A stretch of DNA of 34,829 bases from Pirellulales bacterium (GCA_025924495.1 JAICIG010000019.1:1-34829); one strand, 5' to 3'; shown: positions 26,862-34,829, counted from the first letter of the stretch. Numbers and translations: made by a program. The notes: a model not told the origin generated them from the letters alone.

Positions 26862-26917
26862 AGCTCCGACGCGTCTTTGGCGCTTTTGTATCTTTGCCCT
26901 CTGCCTGGAGCCTGATT

Positions 26918-27802
26918 ATGTCTGCCTTCAATCGTCGTACGTTTCTCGGCGCCACGACCGCGTTGGCTTCCCTTTCGGGCATGACCGCAACAGCGGGCGG
27001 AGCGGAAGACACCGGCCGGTTGGGCAAGACGCCGCACACGAAATTCGCGGTCAATATCGAGATGTGGTGGACCAAGCTCGATTTTATGGATCGCATCCGC
27101 GCGGCCGCGTCGTTCGGCTATCCGGCTTTTGAATTCTGGCCCTGGCGCAAACGCGATATCGATGCCATCGCGAATCTCTCGCGCGAACTGGACATCGAAG
27201 TCGCTCAGTTCACGGCCTGGGGGTTCGAACCGGGCATGAACGATCCGAAGAACCACGATGCCGTCGTCAAAGAGATCGAGGCCAGTTGCCAGGTCGCCAA
27301 TAAGCTGAACTGCAAGAAAATGTGCGTGGTCGGCGGCAACGATCAGCCGGGCATGACGCAGGAACAGATGCACGAGAACATCATCAAGGCGCTGAAGCGG
27401 GCAGCGCCAATCGCCGAGAAATACGATGTGATGCTGATTCTCGAACCAATGAACATTCGCGTCGACCACAAAGGGCACTGTCTCTACGGCAGCCCGGCGG
27501 CCGTGCATATCTGCCGCGAAGTCGGCTCGACGCACGTGAAGATCAACTGGGATCTGTACCACATGCAGATCAGCGAAGGCGATCTCTGCGGCCACCTGAA
27601 AGACGGCTTCGACCAGGTCGGCTACTTGCAACTGGCCGATCATCCCGGCCGTAATGAACCTGGCACGGGCGAGATTCACTACAACCGCGTGTTGCGGCAG
27701 GCGTACGAGCTGGGCTACCGCGACTTCGTCGGTCTCGAGTGCCGTCCCAAAACGACCGAACTCGCCGCCGCTCAGGGCGTGGCCGCGGCCGACATCTGGT
27801 AA
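26918..27802 (+). CDS. Hydroxypyruvate-isomerase-like TIM-barrel protein, Tat signal
   Basis: The 294-residue protein has a TIM barrel of the xylose-isomerase-like/AP endonuclease 2 superfamily. Motifs include a metal-site Glu in LILEPMN, NWDLYHMQI, then ADHPGRNEPGTGEIHYN and VGLECRP. The GRNEPGTGEI stretch is close to the hydroxypyruvate isomerase signature, so that reaction (hydroxypyruvate to tartronate semialdehyde) is the best guess. The N-terminus is a twin-arginine signal (NRRTFLGATTALASLSG) with a cleavage site near GGAED, which would place it outside the cytoplasm, unlike Hyi of E. coli. The start ATG has GGAG about 7 nt upstream. It converges on the leftward gene with only 2 nt between their stop codons. 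Confidence 0.85.
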   Translation: MSAFNRRTFLGATTALASLSGMTATAGGAEDTGRLGKTPHTKFAVNIEMWWTKLDFMDRIRAAASFGYPAFEFWPWRKRDIDAIANLSRELDIEVAQFTAWGFEPGMNDPKNHDAVVKEIEASCQVANKLNCKKMCVVGGNDQPGMTQEQMHENIIKALKRAAPIAEKYDVMLILEPMNIRVDHKGHCLYGSPAAVHICREVGSTHVKINWDLYHMQISEGDLCGHLKDGFDQVGYLQLADHPGRNEPGTGEIHYNRVLRQAYELGYRDFVGLECRPKTTELAAAQGVAAADIW

Positions 27803-27804
27803 GC

Positions 27805-28191
27805 TCAATCGAGCGGGTGCTTCACGGGCGCCGACGGCGCGGGCGGAAGCCGTAAGTGGCGCGGGAACATGGAGCCGAACGCACACAGCAAGCTCAAGGC
27901 GAACAGAGCCGGGCCCGTGCCGTTGTAAATAATGCTGGCAACCCAATTAATATCGGATGCCGTCCCGGCTCGAAAACCGCGCATCGATAAGCCGCCCAGG
28001 GAAATCACCACAGGCGTCAGGAGGGCCGGCAGGACCAGCGAAAACGCGAACAATACGTACGCCAGTTTGAACATGCCGGGAATGGCGATACTTTCCCTCT
28101 TGAAGACAACAATCAGGAACATGCCCGCCAGAAATACGGCATGCATCAAGCCGTTGGAGTTGAGCATCTGGGACAGGACCATGTCTTGCAT
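27805..28191 (-). CDS. Small integral membrane protein, unknown
   Basis: The 128-residue protein has about four hydrophobic segments (LMHAVFLAGMFLIVVF, LAYVLFAFSLVLPALL, VVISLGGLSMRGF and GPALFALSLLCAFGSMF) and a Pro/Ala-rich cytoplasmic tail. I do not recognise the family. The ATG at 28191 has GGAGG 6 nt upstream. A GTG at 28206 in the same frame would add five residues but lies upstream of that site. It is the first leftward gene after the rightward block and ends 2 nt from hydroxypyruvate isomerase. No neighbour suggests a role. Confidence 0.7.
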   Translation of the reverse strand: MQDMVLSQMLNSNGLMHAVFLAGMFLIVVFKRESIAIPGMFKLAYVLFAFSLVLPALLTPVVISLGGLSMRGFRAGTASDINWVASIIYNGTGPALFALSLLCAFGSMFPRHLRLPPAPSAPVKHPLD

Positions 28192-28290
28192 CTCATGCCT
28201 CCGCACAAAGACCGCGTGAGCTCTAGCAACCTCTCACGGCAATTTCGCCGCGCCGCCAGAGACAGTCAAGAGAATTCAGCCTGAGTTGGC

Positions 28291-29550
28291 TCAGTGCGAT
28301 TTGCGGCGAAAGATCCGCTTGGCCTCTTGCAGCGCTTCGCCGAGCCGATCGACCTCGGCCAGCGTGTTGTAGCAGTAGAAACTGGCCCGTGCACTGGCGT
28401 TAATGCCCAGCCGCTTGTGCAACGGCATGGTGCAGTGATGCCCCGCTCGCACGGCGATGCCTTGCCGATCGAGCAGTTGGGCGATGTCGTGCGCGTGAAT
28501 TCCTTCGAGCGTAAAGCTGACAATGCCCGCCTTCTGTTCCGGCGATGGGCCGAGAAAGTGCACTCCGCCGACTGCTTCGAGCACTTCGTGAGCACGGACC
28601 GTCAATAGCCGTTCGTGCTCGTGAATGGCGTCCAAGCCGATGCGGCTGATGTAGTCGAGCGCCGCCCCCAGACCGATTGCCGGCACGATGGGCGGCGTGC
28701 CCGCCTCGAACTTGGCGGGCAAATCGGCCGGTTCGAAGCTGTCGAGTTTTACGCGGCGAATCATGCTGCCGCCGCCCAGAAACGGGGGCATCGCTTCGAG
28801 CAATTCTCGCTTGCCGTAGAGAATGCCGACGCCGGACGGTCCCATCAGCTTGTGTCCGCTGAACGCCAGAAAGTCGGCATCAATATCTTGCACGTCGGTA
28901 ACCTGGTGCGGCGCGCTTTGGGCCGCGTCGATCAGCACCACCGCGCCGGCTGCATGTGCTTGGCGAATGATTTCTTTCACCGGATTAATCGTTCCCAGCA
29001 CGTTCGAAACCGCCGTGACCGCGACCAGTTTCGTGCGCGGACTAAGCAAGTTGGGAAGCTGCTGGAGTTCGAGCAGGCCGTCGTCGGTGATCGGAATGTG
29101 TCGCAGCACGGCGCCGGTCCGCTCGGCCAGTTGCTGCCAGGGCACCAGGTTCGAATGGTGCTCCATCACGGAAAGCAAGATTTCGTCGCCGGCGCGTACG
29201 TTGGCATCTCCCCAACTCCGCGCTACGAGGTTGATTCCTTCGGTCGTTCCGTAGGTGAACAATACCTCTTCGCGCTCGCGGGCATTGATGAATACGCGGG
29301 CCTTTTCGCGAGTTTCTTCATAGAGATCGGTGCTCTGATCGCTCAGCCAATGGATGCCGCGATGCACATTGGCGTACTGCTTTTCGTAAACGTCGACCAG
29401 CGATTGAATCACCTGCCGCGGACGTTGAGTCGTCGCTGCATTGTCCAAGTAAGCTAGCGGCATATCGCCATGCAGCACCGTCGAAAGAATGGGAAAGTCG
29501 GGGCGCAGAACTTCGGGGTCCAGCGGTAGAGTCATTTGCAAAGCACTCAT
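28291..29550 (-). CDS. sufS: SufS-type cysteine desulfurase
   Basis: SufS takes sulfur from cysteine using pyridoxal phosphate and passes it to the SUF scaffold for iron-sulfur clusters. The 419-residue protein is of group II type. The lysine that holds PLP is K234 (FSGHKLMGPSG), and the active-site cysteine is C373 (RAGHHCTMPL). Further motifs are YLDNAATTQRPR, YANVHRGIHWLS, TYGTTEGIN and SVMEHHSN. The ATG at 29550 has GGGAG 6 nt upstream. sufU lies 121 nt upstream on the same strand, the usual partner in SUF systems that use SufU. sufBCD are not in the window. Confidence 0.94.
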   Translation of the reverse strand: MSALQMTLPLDPEVLRPDFPILSTVLHGDMPLAYLDNAATTQRPRQVIQSLVDVYEKQYANVHRGIHWLSDQSTDLYEETREKARVFINAREREEVLFTYGTTEGINLVARSWGDANVRAGDEILLSVMEHHSNLVPWQQLAERTGAVLRHIPITDDGLLELQQLPNLLSPRTKLVAVTAVSNVLGTINPVKEIIRQAHAAGAVVLIDAAQSAPHQVTDVQDIDADFLAFSGHKLMGPSGVGILYGKRELLEAMPPFLGGGSMIRRVKLDSFEPADLPAKFEAGTPPIVPAIGLGAALDYISRIGLDAIHEHERLLTVRAHEVLEAVGGVHFLGPSPEQKAGIVSFTLEGIHAHDIAQLLDRQGIAVRAGHHCTMPLHKRLGINASARASFYCYNTLAEVDRLGEALQEAKRIFRRKSH

Positions 29551-29639
29551 CAAAAACTCCCACAGGGTCCACGCCCTGCAGCCTTAATTCTTTCAGCCGC
29601 GGACCGATGGCAAGTCGTTCCGAGCCGCTAGCGAACAAT

Positions 29640-29667
29640 CCTCGCAAGATCGACCGATCGTGCGAGG
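29640..29667 (-). terminator. Hairpin between sufU and sufS
   Basis: CCTCGCA-a-GATCG-ac-CGATC-g-TGCGAGG is a long nearly perfect inverted repeat, with 7 and 5 bp stems. It sits 4 nt downstream of the sufU stop. On the minus strand it is followed by ATTGTTC rather than a T run, so termination may be partial, or it may be an RNA processing or stability element. Confidence 0.4.
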
Positions 29668-29671
29668 AGGG

Positions 29672-30103
29672 TTAGCGGCAAGCGCGGCCGTTTTCGGCCG
29701 AGCCGTTGTCCGCCTGGCCTTGCTTGGGCGAGTAAATCGCCGATTGCAGCACTCGCCAAGATAACAGGCAACATTTTTGCCGATTCGGCGTCAATTTGGC
29801 CCCGAACAGCTTCAGCATGTCGTCGGCAGTGAAATTCTTCACATCTTCCACGGTCTTGCCATCGACCTGCTCCATCAGCATCGAAGCCGAAGCCTGGCTG
29901 ATGCAGCAGCCATCGCCGTCGAAGTACGCCTCTTTGATCCGCCCAGCATCGTCGATTGCCAGATCGATATGAACAAAGTCGCCGCACAACGGGTTGTCGT
30001 CCTCATGCGCGTGCGTTGCACAAGAGGCATGACCCCGATGGTAGGGCTCTTCGTAGTGCTCCAGGATCCGCTCCTGGTAAAGTTCGTCTTCGTCTGCAGG
30101 CAT
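29672..30103 (-). CDS. sufU: SufU-type iron-sulfur cluster assembly protein
   Basis: SufU receives sulfur from SufS in a zinc-dependent exchange. The 143-residue product has the expected zinc and sulfur ligands: C40 and D42 in NPLCGDF, C66 in DGDGCCISQASAS, and C111 in RQKCCLLSWRV. C67 and C112 are extra neighbouring cysteines. The N-terminus (MPADEDELYQERILEHYEEP) matches the family. An upstream GTG in the same frame at 30238 would add 45 residues not seen in SufU proteins. The ATG at 30103 has only a weak ribosome-binding site. Its stop is followed by the hairpin at 29640 and then sufS. Confidence 0.9.
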   Translation of the reverse strand: MPADEDELYQERILEHYEEPYHRGHASCATHAHEDDNPLCGDFVHIDLAIDDAGRIKEAYFDGDGCCISQASASMLMEQVDGKTVEDVKNFTADDMLKLFGAKLTPNRQKCCLLSWRVLQSAIYSPKQGQADNGSAENGRACR

Positions 30104-30158
30104 AGCAAAAGGGAATAAAACGCTCGATTTTTGATCGTCGCACCGCTTGGCGTCGTCG

Positions 30159-30178
30159 GCTTTCGGTCTACCGAAAGC
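30159..30178. promoter_or_regulatory. Palindrome upstream of sufU
   Basis: GCTTTCGGT-CT-ACCGAAAGC is a perfect 9-bp inverted repeat with a 2-nt centre, 56-75 nt upstream of the sufU start codon. The dyad form and location suit a regulator's operator. It has no T run for a terminator. Which regulator would bind is unknown. No gene is seen between 30104 and 30389. Confidence 0.4.
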
Positions 30179-30389
30179 AGAGGAACCAATGGTCCTTATC
30201 TGCCACCGGCCCGGTTGCTCGATGCGGCGCCTGCCCACCTACAAAGAGTGTAGGCAGTCGGCTCGCGGGCGACAACCGCTCAGCAGGCGGCATGCGTCCC
30301 AACCTGGCCGGTTTTCAGCGAAACCGCGGGGCGAAATCGACTTGGGCCGCTACGGCGCCGGCTGGCACGGGCCGGACGAATTGACCGTA

Positions 30390-31808
30390 CTATTTCGGCA
30401 GCCGAGCTTGCCGCACTACCGGAAACTCGCTCTCGCAAGCCTTCATAAAGGCCACCAGATCGGCTTGCTCCTGGTCCGTGAGATTGAGCTTTTTGATCTT
30501 CGGGTCCAATTGCGGGTTGGGATGGCCCCCCTTGTCATACCACTCGACGACTTCGTCTAGCGTCTTCAAGCTGCCATCGTGCATGTAGGGCGCGGTCAAC
30601 GTCACATTGCGCACCGTGGGGGTCTTAAAAGCGCCTCGGTCCTTCTCTTCCATCGTAACGCTGTAGCGCCCCAGATCCGGCTCCGCTGCTTCCATGCCGA
30701 CGCCGAGGTTATGGTACAACTCGTCGCTCAGGTTGGGGCCCACATGGCAGGCCGTACACGAACCTTTGCTTCCGTAAAACAGTTCGCGACCTCGCTGAGC
30801 GCTTTCCGACATCGGATGGGCTTCCATTTCCGCCTTGGCTTTCTGGTAGGCGGCCAGTTGATCGGGATCATCATCTTCGAGGTCTTCGGGATCAATGTCG
30901 GCGAAGGGCCGGAACTGCTCGTAATAATCGGCCGCCGCCGGCCCGGTGACCAGCACTCGCTCAAAGCTGGCGATCGCCTTCGCCACGGCGTCGATGGTCA
31001 GCTCGCCAAAGATTTTCTCGAATTGCAGCTTGTAACCTTCAATCTCAGCCAGCGTCTTGACGCAGGCTTCGTGGGTGTTGCCCATCTCGATAGGATTGGC
31101 GATTGGTCCTTTAGCTTGGTCTTCGAGCGAAGAGGCGCGCCCGTCCCAGAATTGCTTATCGCTCAGAATTCTGTTGTAGGCGACCGGCGAGTTGCGGCCG
31201 CCCATCTGACCGCCGATGCCCACGCCAAACCGCGTGTCGGCGGCGTAGCCGTGGTCAGGATCGTGGCACGAGGCGCAACTGATCGTGCCGTCGGCCGAAA
31301 GCCTGGGGTCGAAATAGAGCTGACGACCGAGTTCGATCTTCGCCCGCGTGAGCGGGTTGGCGTCCAGGCCCTTGACCTGCTGACGGCCGGTAGCCATGCC
31401 TAGCGGCAAGTCGAAGTCGGCGATGATCTCGTGGTTGTTAGGATCGTCGAGCCAGGCTTTGATGTCTGCGACGTCCAGCGGTCCCTCGCCGGGAATGCCC
31501 GAAGTGAGCTTGGACACGCCCAGGGTGATTCGGGCCGGCTTTGCTTCGACTTTGTCCGAAGCGGCGGCGGCCGCGGAGGCTGTTGCGTGCTCGTTGGCGC
31601 CTTCTGGCTCGCCGTTTTCCTTCGCGGGCGGCTTGTTGGCTGAATCGGCTTTAGACGCCGGCCGCTGGTCGCCGGCAGACCTAGTTGGCGGTGCGGCAGG
31701 CTCGCTGCAGCCGGCTAGTCCGCCGACAAAGACTCCCAGACAGCCCCAGCTTGTCAACAACCATCGGCGGATTTTCATAGCCGGTATTTTCCTCGCAACC
31801 TCTGTCAT
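30390..31808 (-). CDS. Lipoprotein di-haem cytochrome c peroxidase family protein
   Basis: The family (BCCP/MauG-like) reduces hydrogen peroxide or oxidises other substrates using two c-type haems in the periplasm. The 472-residue protein has a lipoprotein signal (hydrophobic stretch with LAGC at 31-34), a Ser/Ala/Glu-rich linker, and two haem motifs. These are CASCH at 178-182 and CTACH at 351-355. Surrounding family motifs are ELGRQLYFDPRLSADGTISC, RNSPVAYNRIL, FWDGRASSLEDQAKGPI and GAFKTPTVRNVTLTAPYMHD. The ATG at 31808 has GGAGG 6 nt upstream (31815-31819). It sits 57 nt downstream of a 115-residue gene on the same strand, so the two may be co-transcribed. Confidence 0.92.
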   Translation of the reverse strand: MTEVARKIPAMKIRRWLLTSWGCLGVFVGGLAGCSEPAAPPTRSAGDQRPASKADSANKPPAKENGEPEGANEHATASAAAAASDKVEAKPARITLGVSKLTSGIPGEGPLDVADIKAWLDDPNNHEIIADFDLPLGMATGRQQVKGLDANPLTRAKIELGRQLYFDPRLSADGTISCASCHDPDHGYAADTRFGVGIGGQMGGRNSPVAYNRILSDKQFWDGRASSLEDQAKGPIANPIEMGNTHEACVKTLAEIEGYKLQFEKIFGELTIDAVAKAIASFERVLVTGPAAADYYEQFRPFADIDPEDLEDDDPDQLAAYQKAKAEMEAHPMSESAQRGRELFYGSKGSCTACHVGPNLSDELYHNLGVGMEAAEPDLGRYSVTMEEKDRGAFKTPTVRNVTLTAPYMHDGSLKTLDEVVEWYDKGGHPNPQLDPKIKKLNLTDQEQADLVAFMKACESEFPVVRQARLPK

Positions 31809-31865
31809 AGAGAGCCTCCATTCTCCCTATGTCCTGCTCAAGGTCAACCGGCGTTGCCGCAAGGG

Positions 31866-32213
31866 TTAAGCCTGCACAGGGCTCAGTTGCGTCTGCTGCG
31901 GCATTCTGCGCACGAGCGTTTCCGCTCCCGGCTGCCGGGATTGGATGCGAACCTTCTCAATCAGCGCGCGACAGATGCGGTCAACCAACCCCGATGGGCT
32001 CTCACCATGTCTTGCCGGCTCGGACATCAATCTCTCCGAAGCAGACGGCAGTTTGCGACGCGGCGCGCTTCGAGTCGCCCCTCGCGCCATCGCATGTCGG
32101 GTGATCACGCCAATCAGCGGCGCTACGTTGCGGTCGAATTCTTCGCGGGCGTCTGCATCTCCCGCGGCGACCTGGCGGCAGAGTTCCGTCAGTGCATGAA
32201 AGCTTTTCGACAT
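31866..32213 (-). CDS. Small protein of unknown function
   Basis: This protein is 115 residues and cytoplasmic, with no signal peptide. The first half (ELCRQVAAGDADAREEFDRN, then VAPLIGVITRHAMARG) resembles the start of an ECF-type sigma factor, region 2. The region 4 helices are missing, and the second half is basic and low in structure. That may mean a trimmed sigma-like regulator or chance similarity. The start ATG has GAGG about 10 nt upstream. Its stop is 57 nt before the cytochrome c peroxidase start, so the two may form an operon. Confidence 0.6.
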   Translation of the reverse strand: MSKSFHALTELCRQVAAGDADAREEFDRNVAPLIGVITRHAMARGATRSAPRRKLPSASERLMSEPARHGESPSGLVDRICRALIEKVRIQSRQPGAETLVRRMPQQTQLSPVQA

Positions 32214-32336
32214 CTCAATATCCTCAACTCGGTAATAGAGGTAGTAAACGATGACTCTTAAATAGCCCCGGCTGAGAGCACCATAGGACGTCGAGCAGGA
32301 GCCAGTTCGCAGCCACTCCAGCTTCGTTGCAAGGCG

Positions 32337-33527
32337 TCACACGGACGTAATTATGTAGTAAACAGGATCGGAACTCGTACCCAATGAGTTGCTTGCAACC
32401 ACAGCAATCTCTCCCGAAGCGCCGATTGGCAGAGCGAAGGAGATAGTAAAATCACTCGATTCTGCGGAAGCCGCATCAGGCGTCGTGGTGACGGGCTCTG
32501 TCAAGTCGACCAAGCCGCTGAGCTGAATGCCGTACGTTCCAACTGGGCCGCTGATGACGCCCGACAGATACCAAGTGCTGAGGTTGGGGTCGCTGTTTGC
32601 CGTGGCGTAGGCGCTTAAGTCGCTTACGATCAGCGTGGCCGCCGCAGGATTCGCAACAACCGTCACGCTCGTCGGAGCCGATGATTGTCCCCAGACATTT
32701 GTCGCCTCAACGGACACGTCGCCTGGCGGCGGCGACTGTACTGTCAGGCTGAAACAGCCTGAGGAATCGGTCGTAACTGTCCCAGTGACAGATCCGGAGA
32801 ATTGAACAACCGCTCCGCCGGGAACGCCGTCCGAGACCTGGCCGGAGAAGGTCACCAGCCCGCTCGGGTCCGACTGGTCGCATGACACAGTCACCGTCGG
32901 GCCCGAGTCGGTCAGCGCGGCATCGACAGACGGCGAAGATACGCCCCACACGTCCGCAGTGGTCGCGGTCACTGTTCCTAAAGCAGACGCCGTCGTATTG
33001 AGCACGAAACTGCCGGTCGAATCCGTGATGGCCGAGCCGGAAACCACTCCGGCAAAGTTCACCGCCAAGCCGGCCGGCGATTCATCGGACACCGAGCCGG
33101 AGACGACGACATTTGTTCCATCGCCCGTCTCTTGCACCGAGAACGTGATTTGCGGCGCGTTGTTGGCAATCGGCGTCTGTGCAGCCGCCGATGCCAGCCC
33201 AGTGCCCGCATCGGTTGCTATCGCCTGTTCATTGCCCAGCGCGCTGGCCGTACCTTCGTAGCTGAAATTTCCTGCGGAGTCCGCGGCGACGTTTGCTTGA
33301 ACAGGCCCGCTCAATGCAACTTGCAGAGCCCCGGCGTTGGGATCATAGTCGGCCACGTGTCCTGAAATACTGATCGTATTGCCGGCTCCTACCGACGCGT
33401 TGAAGGCGTCGATCACAGGAGCGGACGACAATACATAACGATTCTCAAGCATCTGGAATGAGCGAGGTGGCGCCCTGCGTCGTGATCGCTTGATGTTACG
33501 ATGCGAGAATAAATAACCAAACGGCAT
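32337..33527 (-). CDS. Repetitive secreted surface protein with planctomycete LENRYVLS motif
   Basis: The 396-residue protein starts MPFGYLFSH and has a basic stretch (KRSRRRAPPRSFQ), then LENRYVLS. This is the type of N-terminal motif found in many planctomycete exported proteins. The rest consists of about four beta-rich, Ig-like units rich in Ser, Thr, Val and Gly. Each carries a motif such as VSGSVSDESPAGLAVNFAG, FSGQVSDGVPGGAVVQFSG or ISGHVADYDPNAGALQVALS. They are followed by DSTGSF-like and ATNVWG-like pieces. The length and composition suit a cell-surface or adhesion role, which is inference. The ATG at 33527 has AGGGAG about 9 nt upstream; an ATG at 33611 would add 28 unlikely residues. 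Confidence 0.8.
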   Translation of the reverse strand: MPFGYLFSHRNIKRSRRRAPPRSFQMLENRYVLSSAPVIDAFNASVGAGNTISISGHVADYDPNAGALQVALSGPVQANVAADSAGNFSYEGTASALGNEQAIATDAGTGLASAAAQTPIANNAPQITFSVQETGDGTNVVVSGSVSDESPAGLAVNFAGVVSGSAITDSTGSFVLNTTASALGTVTATTADVWGVSSPSVDAALTDSGPTVTVSCDQSDPSGLVTFSGQVSDGVPGGAVVQFSGSVTGTVTTDSSGCFSLTVQSPPPGDVSVEATNVWGQSSAPTSVTVVANPAAATLIVSDLSAYATANSDPNLSTWYLSGVISGPVGTYGIQLSGLVDLTEPVTTTPDAASAESSDFTISFALPIGASGEIAVVASNSLGTSSDPVYYIITSV

Positions 33528-33678
33528 AGCTGATACTCCCTGAAATCGAGGCCCACAAATGCCCGCAGCCAAGTGCGATTTCGCACGCGCCCCAAGATGC
33601 CCCAGGATCATTGCCCTGAGAACCAGCCTGCTAGCATGCTTCCTTAGAGGAACAGCGCGGCTGGAGACGGCGATTAAA

Positions 33679-33698
33679 TTGGTCTGCTAGCGGACCAA
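33679..33698. promoter_or_regulatory. 20-bp near-perfect palindrome upstream of the surface-protein gene
   Basis: TTGGTCTGCTAGCGGACCAA is a palindrome except for one T/G pair. It lies about 150 nt upstream of the ATG at 33527, in the expected promoter region. It could be an operator for a dimeric repressor. No regulator gene is adjacent. Confidence 0.4.
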
Positions 33699-33729
33699 AT
33701 CGGTAATGTCGCCTTCATTGTAATCGAAA

Positions 33730-33758
33730 AAGCTGCTTAAAACCCGACACGGCAGCTT
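33730..33758 (-). terminator. Rho-independent terminator, distal of a tandem pair
   Basis: On the minus strand AAGCTGC and GCAGCTT form a 7-bp stem with a 15-nt loop. It runs straight into TTTCG, giving a short T run at its 3' side. It lies just left of the stronger terminator at 33759. Confidence 0.5.
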
Positions 33759-33782
33759 AAAAAAAGTTCGGCTTGGGCCGAA
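33759..33782 (-). terminator. Rho-independent terminator for the rightmost gene
   Basis: On the minus strand TTCGGC-CCAA-GCCGAA is a perfect 6-bp stem with a 4-nt loop. It is followed by C and then seven T. It lies about 210 nt past the stop of the TPR gene and is the clearest terminator in the window. Confidence 0.75.
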
Positions 33783-33990
33783 AGGTCGCTGCGAGATGCA
33801 ACCTGGACAGGAGGATGACAATCAAAGCTTACTACGAAATCCAAGGTTTGAAGAACGAGCTTATGAATTTCCGGTCGCCCCTCCCCTAGCGTGCGAAATC
33901 GCCCGACTGGGGGAGTCAAACTTCCCCAGCTAGACTCCCCGGCTCTCGACCTGCACGCCAAGCCCTTCGAACCCTTCGAGACGTCCCCGC

Positions 33991-34829
33991 TCAGTAGCCC
34001 AATTCGTCCAACAGTTCGAACTGGCGGACGAGATGTTCGGGTTGCTTCGGTTGATTACGTAGCGTTTCTTCGAAGTCGGGACATTCTCGCAATCTTCGTA
34101 GTAGCGGCGCCAGGTCCTCCATCGATTCGACTGTTTCTAGACGGAGGCCTACTTCAAATGCTCGCCGGAGATGTTGCAATGCAGTTTCCCAGTTTTGATC
34201 GCTCGGGATGCTCCCGCGCGCATAAATAGCCGCAACCCACATGAGCGCCTGCGGATTATTCGGCGCATGCCTGGCCAGCTCGTCTGCCGCTTGGATTGCA
34301 CGATCATCGGATGTGGAAAACTTCGATTTGACGGCGCGCGTAAACCGGACAATAGCAAGGTTAACGCGAGGCGGCGTCCGGGAAGGATCCAGGCGAATCG
34401 CTTCTGCGAGATATTTTTCTGCCTGGTCTAAAGACTTACTGTCCTGCGTCCGTGATGTGAACAAGCCCAAATTGTTCAGCAACGCTGCATTGCGCAGCCC
34501 ACGGTCAGCAGCTCTGCGATAACATTCCCTTGCCCTAGAATCGCGGAATGCGTCTCCTTCCGCCCGCAGCAGACAGTCTCCAAGACATGCGTCCAAGATC
34601 GGATCGCCCCCGATGAATACCCCTTTCGAATAACTAGTTTCAGCTTCGTTCCAACGACCGAGTCGATAGAAAGCTGCGCCGCGATAAAACCAAGCCTGCC
34701 ATTTATCCAGTCCGAGATCGATGGCACGGGTCAAATGCACTCGGGCGGCGTCGTAGTCTTTGAGCTCGTAGGCCTGCTTGCCGACGTCAAAATAGACTTC
34801 TGCCAATGCGCCGCGCGTTTCCGCCGGCA
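33991..34829 (-). CDS. TPR-repeat protein, N-terminus outside window
   Basis: The open frame continues to the right edge without a start beyond an in-window TTG at 34806, so the true start lies outside. At least 279 residues are visible. They contain tetratricopeptide units (VYFDVGKQAYELKDYDAARV, DKWQAWFYRGAAFYRLGRWN, AEKYLAEAIRLDPSRTPPRV and LARHAPNNPQALMWVAAIYA). TPR arrays bind proteins; the partner is unknown. No catalytic domain is visible in this part. In planctomycetes such repeats often follow a Ser/Thr kinase domain, which could lie upstream. Confidence 0.8.
   Translation of the reverse strand, partial: PAETRGALAEVYFDVGKQAYELKDYDAARVHLTRAIDLGLDKWQAWFYRGAAFYRLGRWNEAETSYSKGVFIGGDPILDACLGDCLLRAEGDAFRDSRARECYRRAADRGLRNAALLNNLGLFTSRTQDSKSLDQAEKYLAEAIRLDPSRTPPRVNLAIVRFTRAVKSKFSTSDDRAIQAADELARHAPNNPQALMWVAAIYARGSIPSDQNWETALQHLRRAFEVGLRLETVESMEDLAPLLRRLRECPDFEETLRNQPKQPEHLVRQFELLDELGY

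Larger units (their letters stand above)
33528..33990. other. Intergenic region between two leftward genes, 463 bp
   Basis: The region contains the dyad at 33679 and the tandem terminators at 33730-33782. No gene or RNA is recognised in the rest. The promoter of the surface-protein gene should lie between 33528 and 33720. Confidence 0.5.

Noticed and set aside
26831..27946. 371-residue minus-strand reading frame
   Set aside because: It is antisense to the hydroxypyruvate-isomerase-like gene and tadA end. Its protein has no recognisable motifs.

Overview
The window looks like a chromosomal segment of a planctomycete, probably in or near the order Pirellulales. The evidence is protein content: a secreted planctomycete cytochrome protein (PSCyt1/DUF1587/DUF1592/DUF1588/DUF1585) next to a Tat-exported DUF1552 protein, a surface protein with the planctomycete N-terminal 'LENRYVLS' type motif, a DUF3891 protein, and many secreted proteins of unknown function. 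The DNA is GC-rich apart from parts of the left 3.8 kb. The order-level guess is inference.

Left part, 1 to about 3800, is accessory. It holds a large leftward gene for a bacterial NACHT NTPase with a C-terminal HEAT-repeat array. The gene runs off the left edge and appears frameshifted near its 5' end. Upstream lie a decayed fragment resembling the N-terminus of a type IIG restriction-modification methyltransferase, a pair of REP-like hairpins, and the 5' half of a tRNA-Met(CAU) gene that stops in the anticodon loop. Together these read as one end of a defence island inserted at a tRNA gene. The left boundary is outside the window.

Middle part, 4068 to 16871, runs mostly rightward. It has the DUF1592/DUF1552 secreted pair, a tandem pseudo-receiver protein, a leftward lipoprotein cyclophilin, a PAS histidine kinase preceded by an in-frame stop codon, a secreted protein of unknown function, a DUF3891 protein and another secreted unknown.

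The housekeeping block, 17023 to 26861, is all rightward: rpmA, obgE, coaX overlapping a shortened MnmE-like GTPase, a TPR protein, a mercuric-reductase-like flavoprotein, a membrane-anchored GTPase and tadA. Three different GTPases lie within 9 kb. A hydroxypyruvate-isomerase-like TIM-barrel protein follows, and it converges with a leftward gene.

The right part, 27805 to 34829, is all leftward: a small membrane protein, sufS and sufU (iron-sulfur cluster assembly), a lipoprotein di-heme cytochrome c peroxidase, a 115-residue unknown protein, a repetitive surface protein and a TPR protein cut by the right edge. Tandem Rho-independent terminators separate the last two.

The strongest candidate for a less described system is the NACHT-HEAT gene in its tRNA-bounded island. 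The other second-look items are the pseudo-receiver pair, the MnmE-like GTPase without its catalytic C-terminus, and the kinase with an in-frame stop.
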